From assembly GCA_963556695.1 (NCBI GenBank), contig CAUWAG010000018.1:930001-994000 (forward strand): a stretch of DNA of 64,000 nt, given 5' to 3'. Source of the stretch: Anthostomella pinea (lineage: Eukaryota > Ascomycota > Sordariomycetes > Xylariales > Xylariaceae). A program made the translations under genes and the position numbers. Below, one piece after another: positions 1-9,549 of the stretch (position 1 is the first letter of the stretch; the number at the start of each line of letters is the position of its first letter). The notes below the pieces were generated by a model. The model worked only from the letters and a program-made list of their open reading frames with translations. It was not told where the DNA came from and made no database searches.

Positions 1-2316
1 TCACTACATGTTCAGCACCCAATTTGAAGCCTGCGATGCTCGCCGCGCCTTCCCTTGTTTCGACGAGCCTCGCCTGAAGGCTACCTTTGACTTTCAGATC
101 GACATCCCGGATGATCAGGTCGCCTTGTCGAACATGCCCGTCAAGGAGATAGTTCAGACCAAGCCGGGATTCCAGAAGGTGTCCTTTGAACGAACACCGC
201 TCATGAGCACTTATCTGCTTGCCTGGGCTGTGGGAGACTTCGAATATGTTGAAGCCTTTACTGAACGACGGTACAATGGGCAACAGATTCCTGTGCGCGT
301 GTACGCTACTCGGGGTCTGAAAGAGCAAGGCCGATATGCCTTGGAACATGCCCCCAAGACCATTGATCTCTTCTCGGAAAGCTTCGGTATAGACTACCCC
401 CTCCCAAAGGCCGACCTGCTAGCTGTCCACGAATTCACCCATGGAGCCATGGAGAACTGGGGTCTTGTTACCTATCGCACAACTGCGGTACTCTTTGACA
501 AGAATACTTCCGACGCGAGATACAAGAACCGTGTCGCATACGTTGTTGCTCATGAGCTGGCTCATCAATGGTTCGGCGACCTCGTCACTATGGACTGGTG
601 GGATGAACTCTGGCTCAACGAGTCCTTCGCTACCTGGGCTGGCTGGTACGCCGTGAATAAATTCCACCCCGACTGGCAAGTTTGGGCCCAGTTCGTCAAC
701 GAAGGAATGGAGGACGCCTTCGGGTTGGACGGAATGCGTGCTTCTCATCCTGTTCATGTCCCAGTCCAGGATGCTCTCGACGTAAATCAGATATTCGACA
801 GTATCAGCTACCTCAAAGGATGCTCCACACTGCGAATGCTGGTGAACCATCTTGGAGAGAAGAACTTTCTCAAGGGTGTTGGCGCATACCTCAAAAAGTC
901 TGCTTACGGGAATGCCAAGACTGAATATCTCTGGCAGGCCTTGAGCGAAGCATCGGGAGAGGATGTGAACGGATTAATGAGCAACTGGATCGAGAAGATC
1001 GGCCATCCGGTGTTAACCGTGGCCGAGGAACCTGGCCAAATCTCGATCAAGCAAAACCGCTATCTCTCTACCGGGGATGTCAAGCCCGAGGAGGACCAGA
1101 CCGAATGGTGGGTACCCCTCAGTCTGCAGGGAAAGGTTGGGCAGCAAGGTATCCATAACTTGACTCTCACGGCTAGAGAAACGACCATCCGAGACATTGA
1201 CGACGAATTCTACATGCTCAACTCCAATGCCACTGGCTTCTACCGAACCAACTATCCTCCGGCTCGCCTAACAAAGCTCAGCACTCAACTCGACCGGTTG
1301 AGCAACGAAGACAAGATTTCCATCATTGGCTCTGCAGCCGACTTGGCATTCTCCGGTTACGGCACGACCCCAGCGCTTCTATCATTCATTGAAGCATTTA
1401 GAAACGAGACAAACCACCTGGTATGGACCCAAGTTCTAGACTCTCTAAGCAGGGTCAAGACCATCTTCGGCGATGATGAGACCATCAAGAAGGGTCTGGA
1501 GAAATTCGCTTTAAAGCTTATTAGCAATGCGGTAGAGAAGATCGGCTGGGAGTTCTCAGACAGCGAGGATTTCCTGACTGGGCAGCTGCGCAAGAGGCTT
1601 TTACTAAATGCAGCCGCCAATGGCCACCCAGAGTAAGTCACGTTTTTCACGTTGCACTTTATCTGCGACATACTGACAAGTGGCTGTTTCACAGGGTAAC
1701 TGAAAAGGCCATGTCGATGTTTGATGCCTGGGCTTCGCAAGGAACTAGCATCCATCCGAATCTGAGAACCGTTGTCTACCGCACCGCCATCAAGACCAAA
1801 CCTGCCGAAGCAGTCAAAGCTCTGAAGAAGGAATGGTCGACCGGCACCTCGATCGACGGCAAAGTCCTCTGCCTGTCTAGTTTGGGCCATGTCCGTGACG
1901 CCGAGCTCATCAAGAAGTCCCTTTTCCCTTTCCTCTTCGAGCCGTCGCCCCCAGCCCCGGCTTCAGACTCCGTACCGTCCGGCGATATGCACTCTCTTGG
2001 CGGCTCTCTAGCACGGAACTCGCTCGCTCGCCCGATGCAATGGGACTACATACAGCACAACTGGGAAAAGCTCACGACCAAAATGGCAAATCCGGTTGTT
2101 CTGGACCGCTTCGTCAAGACCTCACTCAGCAAGTTCACGGATGCCAAGTACATTGATTGGATCGATGCATTCTTCGCGGACAAGGACACCAGCAGCTTCG
2201 ACCGCACCCTCGAGCAGGTCAAGGGCGCCATCCATGGACGGGCTGCCTACCGTGCGAGGGATGGTGAGGTCATCAAGGAGTGGTTGGGCGCCAATGGATA
2301 CATGTCTACAGAGTAA
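1..2316 (+). CDS. M1 family zinc aminopeptidase (APE2/AAP1-like), 5' end missing
   Basis: Removes N-terminal residues from peptides in the cytosol. The reading frame is already open at base 2 (His-Tyr-Met), and the first visible residues match the interior of M1 enzymes just before the DARRAFPCFDEP block. I estimate that roughly 130 N-terminal residues lie outside the window. Counting from the Met at 8, the exopeptidase motif GAMEN is at residues 146-150, zinc ligands HELAH at 182-186 and the third ligand Glu at 205 (HExxH-18-E), so the active site is complete. One intron (1633-1694, GTAAGT...ACAG) splits a Glu codon. The second exon ends at the stop codon 2314-2316 and carries the helical ERAP1_C-like tail. 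The visible part is 748 residues. Family assignment is very secure; which paralogue is unresolved. Confidence 0.95.
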
Positions 2317-3320
2317 AATCCAAGAGACAATCAGCAGGAAACCAAAATAACCAGCCACGTTATGCAGACTTCCACGTATTACGCAATATCATTCCGCATT
2401 CAAGCGAATGCATTATGGAATCTGCTCAAGAAGTGGGGTTGCATTAGGTTGAAAGCCTTCTAGGCTTGATATACAGCATATCAGATGCATTGCGAGGTCG
2501 AGATCGATTTTTCCCGAGTCGTCGATCGAAGGTACATAACTCTCGCAACGTACAAATTAGCATAGTCACGAGTTGACTGCCCTGAATATACTATGATCCA
2601 CAGCCCTGATGTTTATCGTGATATACAACGAGACGCCACACCACTAGGGTAGTTAACAGTATTAGCTCATGCAAAATGCCGATTGCATTACTGTGCTGCT
2701 CGTCGTTTACACTCGGCACTACACTCCAGGCACGACGAGGAGGCTTCTGTTGTAGTCCGTCATCTGCCGTTACAGATCCGCCATGCGCGTGCGCCGGTTT
2801 TCAAAGCTCAAGACGACGTTTCGAGAGAATGGTAAGCTCTCAAAGGACCTCTATAGAATATGAACTACGAGCTCTAGTAGTTACACCTCCGATCGGAGCT
2901 GAAGACTTGCGTCGACATTCCGAGCCATGGCAAACTGACGACGATCCTAACAGCAAATTGCTTGCGAGCTCAATGACACTTGGCATTGAAACTCGTCTGC
3001 CGCTTGGGCTCGATGGTTTTCGCTTGGGATCGCTTCCATTAGCCGTCGCACGGCGGGTGGACCGCTCCGCGGTTTTTCCTGCGTGCTTCTCTTTCCCCGC
3101 CCCGGAGGCGGTATACCGTGGTCGTCCTTATCCATGGTTGCGGCGGAGAGTGTGGAGGAGGTTTGTCTCAGAAGTCGCGGGCGATTTGAAAAGATGACTG
3201 GGGCACCAACTGCAATAAATCAAACACTAAGAGGGCAGAAATAGCAGAAATAGCACGAGGCAGAGAGGTACGAGTTCCAGATTGGCGATGACGTAGAGGC
3301 GTCAGTCAGCCCTTCGTGCT
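2317..3320. other. Intergenic region, 3' of the aminopeptidase
   Basis: No gene I can support. An open frame of 173 codons on + (2676-3197) has erratic codon use and no recognisable motif. A 62-codon frame on - (2947-3135) has acceptable fungal codon use but no recognisable domain. I leave both uncalled. Confidence 0.5.
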
Positions 3321-3557
3321 TTAGGTATGAAAGAGCGAGGTTCCGGTTCCAACCAACGTCGTTGATCCGAAGGCGGGACTGCTAGCTCCAGGTGGTTCTT
3401 CATCTCGGCGAAGAAAGACGGCCGCGATTGACTGCATTTCGGTCTGCTGCTGCTGTTGCTGCTGCTGCGGCGTCGTCGTCGTCGGGGTCTTGTCGGAGCT
3501 GTTGTCGGAGCTTGGCTTCTCGTCGTTCACCAAGTCGATGTCTACTGAGGTTGACAT
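3321..3557 (-). CDS. Small hypothetical protein with poly-Gln tract (78 aa)
   Basis: I do not recognise it. The frame starts with ATG at 3557 and has fungal-like codon choice (many C/G third positions: GAC, AAC, AAG, ATC, GTC). It encodes an acidic Ser/Asp-rich N-terminus, a Thr-Pro run, a tract of about eight glutamines encoded mostly by CAG, and then a non-repetitive tail ending in SLFHT. There is no signal peptide or membrane segment. It is a single exon. The codon bias outside the repeat is the reason for calling it. It could also be one exon of a longer gene or a chance frame around a CAG microsatellite. Confidence 0.42.
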   Translation of the reverse strand: MSTSVDIDLVNDEKPSSDNSSDKTPTTTTPQQQQQQQQTEMQSIAAVFLRRDEEPPGASSPAFGSTTLVGTGTSLFHT

Positions 3558-4243
3558 CGGCAGAGTGATTAGCCGGCTGCCAGGCGGATGTTTCCCCTAC
3601 CTATAATTGTGGGGTGGTTGGCTGCTGCAACATCATGGGCATTGGCTGGGGTGATATGAGGCACCTGGTGCAGTGGTGCCGGTGTTGATTATGTGTTAGT
3701 TCGGCGAATCTTTGAGTTTCTTTCGATTGCCGGGCGAAAGGGTAAGTTAGTCTGGCGATGTGGCCCAATCGCCGGAGGTTGGAATGAGATGGGGTTCTTG
3801 GGTCTTGGGGATCCCGAAGGCCGGGATATCTTGAAAGGACGAGATAGTCAGACGTCCGCGCGACCGAGACCGCCTCGAACGAACGGAGGGTTCTGCGTGC
3901 CCGTGGGCTTGTAATGGGCCTTGAAATTTCCACCGTGGTCAATCTAGACAACCTATTCGCGAATTTCTAAGAATGTTGAGTCGGATGTATGGCCGGTATG
4001 CCGAATGCTTTTCATGGCATGCGGCAGAGAGAGGGACCTTGTCAGCAGTCGGTACGGTGCTCGGGCTTTTATAGTTGATACTCGGAGCTACCTAGGTAGG
4101 TGTTTAAAGGCAACACCCGGTGGTAGGTACGAGAATAGCAGAGATAGATAGTCCCGCCGGAGCTTACATTACCATTCACCGCGCTCGGAATCTGGCCGGG
4201 TGCTGCTGCTGCATGCGGATTTACCAGCAATCTCGGGTGTTTC
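3558..4243. other. Intergenic region
   Basis: No supportable gene. It probably holds the 5' leader or promoter of the small poly-Gln gene and the 3' side of the next minus-strand frame. One copy of the recurrent CCTAGGTAGGT-type motif is at about 4090-4100. Confidence 0.4.
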
Positions 4244-4615
4244 TTAAGTTGCGAGGTAGGATGCTATCTTGCCCCGGCTTCTTTGGTCAGGGGGCAATGC
4301 GAGCTTGCAAAACCGCCTAATATGTGGGAAGGAGACGACGAGGAGCTCGAGCGTGGTGTAGAGTTTGATCTTTGTCCAGTCTCGCTGATCAGCGTATGCA
4401 AGCAGGAGACAGACGCCGGCGACCGCAACTCGGGTGTAGTCGTTCTTGTAGTAGTAGAGGGCGAAGAGGAAGAAGCAACAGAAGTCGTAGCACTCGTCGT
4501 AGGGGTAGTGGAGGGAGATGGTGCTTGAAGTCGGCCCAGTGAAAACCAGCATCCAAGGGGTCAGAGACTTGATCTTGGCATCGTAGTCTCCTCCGAAAAG
4601 GAACCAGACCACCAT
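4244..4615 (-). CDS. Hypothetical small hydrophobic protein, possibly partial
   Basis: I do not recognise this 123-residue frame. It is called because codon third positions are strongly C/G (GAC TAC, AAG ATC AAG, CTC GAG CTC CTC GTC GTC TCC TTC), while the overlapping frames give the Arg/Leu-rich translations typical of shadows. It has two short hydrophobic stretches, one rich in Cys/Phe/Tyr around residues 48-58 and one at about 66-76, which could be membrane segments. The ATG at 4615 follows an in-frame stop (TGA). No splice acceptor was found immediately upstream, so a truncated or decayed gene is possible. Function unknown. Confidence 0.33.
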   Translation of the reverse strand: MVVWFLFGGDYDAKIKSLTPWMLVFTGPTSSTISLHYPYDECYDFCCFFLFALYYYKNDYTRVAVAGVCLLLAYADQRDWTKIKLYTTLELLVVSFPHIRRFCKLALPPDQRSRGKIASYLAT

Positions 4616-5977
4616 GCCGAAGAATCATGGATGTGTCATTTACTCTGGTATTGCTGTTACATAGGTACCTAGGTAATGCTGAAGTCTGCCACTCGGTTAT
4701 GTCGTCTGGTACACGAACCGGCTTGGTTGAGATCCAGGGCACCTGGGTGGTCGCTTCGAGGCGTGCAGCCGCATTTGGCAGATAGACTCCAAGCTCGTTT
4801 CGTGATGACTGTTCAAAAAAAGATAGCCTAGAACCGACAGGATATGGTGGGGGTTTCTCCTACCCAGGGAGTTGCTGTTTGTTTGCTTTGTGTGATGTTT
4901 GATATCTGATGTTTGATGTTAGCGAAGGGTCCTTGATAGGAGGAAGTTACAGAATACATTCATCTTGTCAACTTACCTAGGAAGCCGAGAGGAAATTATA
5001 TAAGGATAGAGACTGGACGAGTGGATGAGATTGGTCGGCCCAGGCTGGAAGCTGGATGCGGAGTCGGGGACTTCATTTACTGGGACGACTACTCTGACGC
5101 CTTGGACCGGAAGCAGTGCAATTGCAATCCTTGGGGTGTAGGTTGATAGGTAGACAAGGTTGGGCAGCGATCTGGCCATAGATACCATGAAATTTGAATA
5201 TGTCAGTATGGAAGCAAGCCCCTAAGCCCATAACGTTACCCCTTAGTCGGGTCACCCTTCCGGCCATCTACATACAGCGTGAACCCAGCACAGGACCGAG
5301 GGCCTTACATCTATCTTGCTGCTGTCTAGCCAGGACAACTTTCAGAGCTGCTACCAGGATTGCTTTGATTGACTGGGTTCTCTATCTATCTATGGAGTGT
5401 TGGTAGATATGGTGTCTGCAGTCAGTGATATGTAGCTGCGGCGGCCGTGACCGAACGGGCCAGATGTGGTTCAACAAGTCCCCCTCTCCGGAAAATGTTG
5501 ATGACCTCGCCAATGCACTGTTTGCTTTTGCCTTACTCCCAGAATACGACATTTGCATCTGGTCGACCGAAGTGTCTGAGTCTTCCCGAATTTGCGGATC
5601 TGCTCAGAAGTTTCTGGTTGCGTGTGGTACTTCCTTTAAAGTCAGCCGTTTCCCAGGTGCCAAATCCCAAAGTGGTGAGAGCGGTGAGACTGGTGCGAGT
5701 GACGCAAAGTGTACAAAAGGCTGCGGTATGGCGGGGAAAGGGAGGAATGGAGCTTCTGAGGCCGAGATGCGCCTCGTGTTGCTTGCTTCCTGGGTCTTAG
5801 GAAAGAAAGTAGAAAAGCGCGGGAGAAGCGAAAGTGAAGAGAAGTAACTAGTTTAATGAATCTCAGACCAGTAAGACGAATCGACTCCGATCAACCGCCC
5901 AGTGGAATATGAGAATATCTGTCCTCGGTAAAGCCGTGCTCGAATGCGCATAGGGGTTGACGGCCCAGTCCAATCAA
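4616..5977. other. Intergenic region
   Basis: No supportable gene. It contains repeated CCTAGGTA-like motifs (about 4665-4675 and 4975-4982) and short TATC repeats near 5383. Open frames at 5425-5847 have no fungal codon bias or domain. Confidence 0.4.
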
Positions 5978-6224
5978 TCAATGATCGTGTATACCATGTA
6001 CAGGCCTCAGGCCTAGTAAGTCGGCTGCAGCTTTCTCCTTGAACTCGCTAACGGCGTCTTCCTTCTCCTTCTCCAGCTTATCGGTCAATGACTTCTCGAG
6101 TGCAGCCACCTCGAACGACGATGGCAAAGGACATGTGCCCTTCCATTAGTCTCACTGCCATCGCAACAAATGTCGGAACCCATGCGCGAGATCTGACCAT
6201 TGGCACTGGGTCCTCTGGTTGTTC
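5978..6224 (-). pseudogene. Decayed gene fragment with Lys/Glu-rich coiled-coil end
   Basis: Two stretches on the minus strand read as former protein. Read 5'->3', the first begins after a TAG at about 6225 with EQPEDPVPMVRSRAW and continues to about RLMEG. After a frame change near 6145, a second stretch (SFEVAALEKSLTDKLEKEKE... ending ADLLGL) reads on to a TGA at 5978-5980. The second part is charged, helical and typical of a coiled coil. No ATG-initiated frame covers both. I could not identify the parent gene. A live exon of an undetected gene remains possible. Confidence 0.35.
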
Positions 6225-6423
6225 CTAGGCAGTGTGGTTCAACGCCCGCTCGTTCCTTCCTGGTAGACAGCGACAGCTCCAGTTGTCTGCCAAAGGGGGC
6301 TAGGTACAGGAGGTCGTCGTCCTGGGTGCGGTGCTTTCATCTGAATCAATGAAGCGTGTGTGTATGGGTGTCAATAATCTAGTGTGTGTGAGAGTACTGT
6401 CGGCTGTTGAGCTTATGAATCTG

Positions 6424-6653
6424 TCAACCGTTTGCTAAGGGGACTTTCATCATCTGATCTTCAGGCATGTCGATGAGGCCTCTGTCCTTCCATAGTTCCG
6501 GGAAGATGTCGATGAGCTGAAGGAAATCGTGGGCATCTGAACATCGTCGTTGTAGACGTGGTGACCAGCGTCAGTGACGACTTCAGGGAGGTTCTCAGGT
6601 TTCTTGATGCTGAGAATGGAGTGTACCGCAGGGATTTTCGATTGAGCAGTCAA
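6424..6653 (-). pseudogene. Remnant of an alpha/beta-hydrolase C-terminus (ABHD4/5-like), frameshifted
   Basis: The minus strand encodes LPEVVTDAGHHVYNDD, the block around the catalytic histidine of CGI-58/ABHD4-5-type alpha/beta hydrolases (family consensus: DAGHHVY followed by an acidic residue and then a helix). Immediately after it the frame changes by one base at about 6538-6540. The continuation FLQLIDIFPELWKD...ANG then runs to a TGA at 6424-6426 with good coding character. Upstream sequence (6654-6720) no longer gives a clean frame and lacks a recognisable nucleophile region. So it is a broken 3' fragment and not a working enzyme. Confidence 0.6.
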
Positions 6654-6769
6654 TGCCCATCTCGGCCAGTCTTCCCATTTCTGGCCAGCTTGGACAGGTT
6701 CGGGTCATGATCATGGCAAGGATGACATTTCAGTGAGAGAATACTGAGGAAATAGTGCGTGCCTTCTTA

Positions 6770-6935
6770 GATGATACATATATATATATAATCGTAAGAA
6801 TTCATAATATTTTAAGAATGAAGGTATTATTTTTGCTCCGTTAGCATCCAAAATAGCTGACTACCTGGACTGACTTGGCATATACACCTGTATTATGACT
6901 GATGTATAAAATAAATATAGAGAAATAATAATGAA
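6770..6935. repeat. AT-rich low-complexity tract with (AT)n
   Basis: Contains a short run of alternating TA (about 6778-6792) and AT-rich sequence on both sides, in contrast with the roughly balanced composition elsewhere. It sits among dead gene fragments and may reflect mutational decay (RIP-like C-to-T drift), but this was not measured. Confidence 0.5.
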
Positions 6936-7306
6936 GGGATCCGGGGAGTGTCTAGACCTCCAGTGACTTATACATGGGCGGCTAAGTCATACAGTAGCTT
7001 GCTCTTCACCGTACCTATACAAGAAGATGACTCTTGTGTTACAAGCAACATGCCCAAAAAGAGGTAACAGCACTAAAGCAACATCTAATAGTGTATCAAA
7101 AAGGGCGGCAATACATGAGCAAACCGTCATGATTCTAGAACGGTGATACGAACCCTCATTAGAGACTCTAGATGTGAATCCCACCTCCGTAGGCGAAGGG
7201 GGATGATCCCCTGATATCGAATAACAACACGCCATCGAGAACAGGCAGGAAGTCTCAACTCGACTGACTCACCTACGACGGCCAGTAAGTCGGTATTAGT
7301 AGTAAT

Positions 7307-7471
7307 CTACAGAACAGTGCAATCGATCAAGGAGGGGTTTGCGATATCATGGAGTCGCTTCTCCACCGCTCTGAAGGTTTTGAGAGAGCTGAAGTCGCAA
7401 TGGTCTGCAATGAGCTCCAGTAGCTCGGGTGTAAGTCTGCCCGTGATACCAGGCTGGTCGGTCTAGGCCAT
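7307..7471 (-). pseudogene. F-box protein N-terminal remnant
   Basis: On the minus strand an ATG at 7471 is followed after one codon by TAG. The same frame then reads TPELLELIADHCDFSSLK and on through FRAVEKRLHDIANPSL to a stop at 7307-7309. This is the classic fungal F-box helix pattern (L.PELLELI..., L.FSSLK.FR.V.KRLHDIA.P), which normally binds Skp1 in SCF ubiquitin ligases. The premature stop at codon 3 and the early stop after about 50 codons, with no substrate-binding region, mark it as dead. A downstream start or an intron cannot be fully excluded. Confidence 0.6.
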
Positions 7472-7626
7472 GGGGCATACGTTTGGGTCTTGTGGCGATG
7501 GAGGTTTCAACATGCAATGACTGACTGTCTATTGGGAGGGTGTTCTGATTAGTTAGGTGGAATTTTATAGCTTAGAGTTGGTAGTAAAAAGGCAGGCCGT
7601 CTCTTAAAGAGGCACAAACTTCAGTC

Positions 7627-7641
7627 TATTAGGAATAGTCA
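7627..7641. repeat. Target-site duplication, left copy (LINE)
   Basis: Sequence TATTAGGAATAGTCA, identical to 8042-8056. It directly abuts the truncated LINE end. Confidence 0.88.
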
Positions 7642-8041
7642 ATACAGACTCGAATGATCACTGCAGCTGTGGTGAGAAGAAAACACCACAACACATTTTC
7701 TTTTGTAAGAGGCTGGGGAAAAACCGGCTGCTGCCTAGGTACTCGCCTAGGACAGCTTGTTTACAATACTTAGGGGAGAGGAGCACAGAATGGGCAAAAT
7801 TCATGGAGAAGAGCAAGTTCTTTTCAACAATCTGCCCCCGATAGATAGCTTTTCTAGAAGGACCAGATGGATGACCCCAAGGTCATACCGCCGCAACAAC
7901 GGGGATGGGCCCGTGAGCGGGACTGACTGTACTTATTATCTTGAGACCTCCACAACCCTGCGATACAAAGGCTCTGGGAGGCGTGGTTTGCACTACTGAG
8001 GAGCTACCCCCCACGTTAAATACAAAACAAACAAACAAACA
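7642..8041 (+). mobile_element. 5'-truncated non-LTR retrotransposon (Tad-like LINE)
   Basis: A 400-bp insertion bounded by a perfect 15-bp target-site duplication. From 7647 an open frame runs to TAG at 7842-7844. It contains the C-terminal zinc-knuckle-like pattern C-x-C-G-(x6)-H-x3-C (codons from 7662), characteristic of the end of fungal LINE ORF2 downstream of reverse transcriptase/RNase H. After the stop comes an untranslated tail (7845-8020) and a 3' terminus of ACAAA/(AAAC)n repeats ending at 8041. This is exactly the structure left by abortive target-primed reverse transcription. The last 95 bp recur in inverted orientation at the right end of the window (63908-64000). Confidence 0.85.
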
Positions 8042-8056
8042 TATTAGGAATAGTCA
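8042..8056. repeat. Target-site duplication, right copy (LINE)
   Basis: Second perfect copy of TATTAGGAATAGTCA, directly after the AAAC-rich 3' tail of the LINE. Confidence 0.88.
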
Positions 8057-8268
8057 TGGTTATAAGTACTAGGGGCTGATACACTAAAGGTGCTTAAAGG
8101 AGGTGACGAGTCTTGAATTTATCGACGGACTTCTCTTTTAATAAGTACTTTGCAACATAGTATACATACCAACGCCTCGCATCCTGGGGTATCACAGCTT
8201 TCCTCTTTCCAACTCCGCGCCTCCTTTGCTATGCACGCCAAATGCATAAACCTCCAAGCAATTCCGCT

Positions 8269-9164
8269 TTACATGACAACACAAATCTTGATCCCACAAC
8301 ACTTAATCCCATTATCCTGCTCCTGCTGCTCCTGTTGCATCTGCTGTTGCGGCTGCCCTTGGTACCCACCATTCTGCCCACCATACTGCATCTGTCCATG
8401 CTGCTGTGCACCCGGATACCCCCCACCGGCCGCCTGCGCATAACTATAATTCGGCGCTCCACCCATAGGGTACGCAGTCTGGTAATGCGGTTGTCCGTAA
8501 TTCTGATGCTGAGGTTGTTGATGCTGCTGGTAATCATAAGCTGGCATTTGCACCGGCTGTACCCCTCCCCCTCCGGCGGATGGTGGTTGGAGGTGGATGT
8601 ACATCCTACCCTCGTTGTGCTCGGTATTATATTGCAAACCTAATTCCCGACATATCTGCTCGACTTTCGGCTTGATCTTCTGGATATGGCCTGGGCTGTG
8701 GTTTCCCTTTCCTACGATCACGTGCAAGTGGTCCTGACCGGTCTGTTGGGCGTATCGTATCCGCTGCTCCAAGATCTCTTCTGCTTCCTCGACGTACTGG
8801 CCATGGAGGTCGATGGTGTCGCCTGCTACTCTGCCTACGGCATTGTTCTCCCGGAAGATGAACTCGGAGGCTTGGCGGTTGTAGTTGTCGGCAGCTGCTG
8901 CGTGTTGTTTGGACTGTTCGGAGAATTGGTGGGCGCCGCTGCCGTCGCCGGAGGAGTAGGCATGTTTGGCTTTGGCTGCGAAGTGTTGATGCTGACCTTG
9001 TTCTTGTCGCGCGAGGTCGCGGAGGCGGTCGTATTCTGCTTCGGCGGAGGAGGATGGGCCGTGGTTGAAGGCCGCGAGAATGCGGTTAGTGGACGCGTTG
9101 GGTTGGAAGAAGGTGAGTTTAGTATACCTTGGCCGCCGAGGTGGTCGTTGCGAGCGTAAGACAT
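8269..9164 (-). CDS. DUF1771-Smr domain protein with C-terminal CaaX box
   Basis: Two exons, 9164-9128 and 9035-8269, joined across a 92-bp intron (GTATAC...GCAG, branch CACTAAC). The frame continues from LGGQ into EYDRLRDLARQE, giving 267 aa. Residues 13-80 form the helical DUF1771 region. Residues 85-165 are an Smr (MutS-related) nuclease-type domain with the diagnostic DLHG (88-91) and VGKGNHSPG (120-128) motifs. From about 170 on there is a Gly/Gln/Tyr-rich low-complexity tail. The protein ends KCCGIKICVVM, so CVVM is a CaaX motif (Met predicts farnesylation) and the preceding Cys-Cys is a possible palmitoylation site. Smr domains bind or cut RNA/DNA; in eukaryotes some act in translation-coupled mRNA decay. 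Membrane anchoring is inferred from the tail only. Confidence 0.88.
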
Positions 9165-9549
9165 GCTGTCGACTATATGCTTAACGAATGTGATGTCGAG
9201 ATGCAATGGTGGGAGGAAGTTGGCTACCTATAGTACACCAAACGCTGCCGACTTCGAGGCTGGACCGCAAGCTGCCAAATTGGGGATAGCGCAATCTTCA
9301 CATGCGACCCCAGAGCTCTCACTCGTGGAATGAGCAACAAAGAGTTCTATAATCATGGACCGTACATTGAAACCCATTTTATTCATCCCTGCGCCGAACT
9401 GTGAAACCAGACCACCGTAGCAAAGTGGTGAGTGACATTGTCCACTATAACTTGCAGTGACATAAGCAGTATTTAGATGGTCATGTTACGCCGGCGTATT
9501 TCATCTGGAATAAATCTATGCCAGGCGCCTCTGCCATTTTTCTATTTCA
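9165..9549. other. Intergenic region between chorismate synthase and the Smr gene
   Basis: About 385 bp between two tandem minus-strand genes. It must hold the chorismate synthase 3' UTR and the Smr promoter. Nothing else was recognised. Confidence 0.5.

Noticed and set aside
2676..3197. 173-codon open frame on +
   Set aside because: Irregular codon use, Cys/Arg-rich composition of a random frame, no motif and no start context.
6130..6200. Minus-strand reading SRMGSDICCDGSE, resembling the LDLa-like part of glucosidase II beta
   Set aside because: The match covers only a few residues, and the alternative frame at the same place gives a longer continuous reading (PMVRSRAWVPTFVAMAVRLM) leading into the coiled-coil piece.
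8686..9159. 157-codon open frame on + opposite the Smr gene
   Set aside because: It is antisense to well-supported Smr/DUF1771 exons, and its Val/Gly/Leu-rich translation is the usual shadow pattern.
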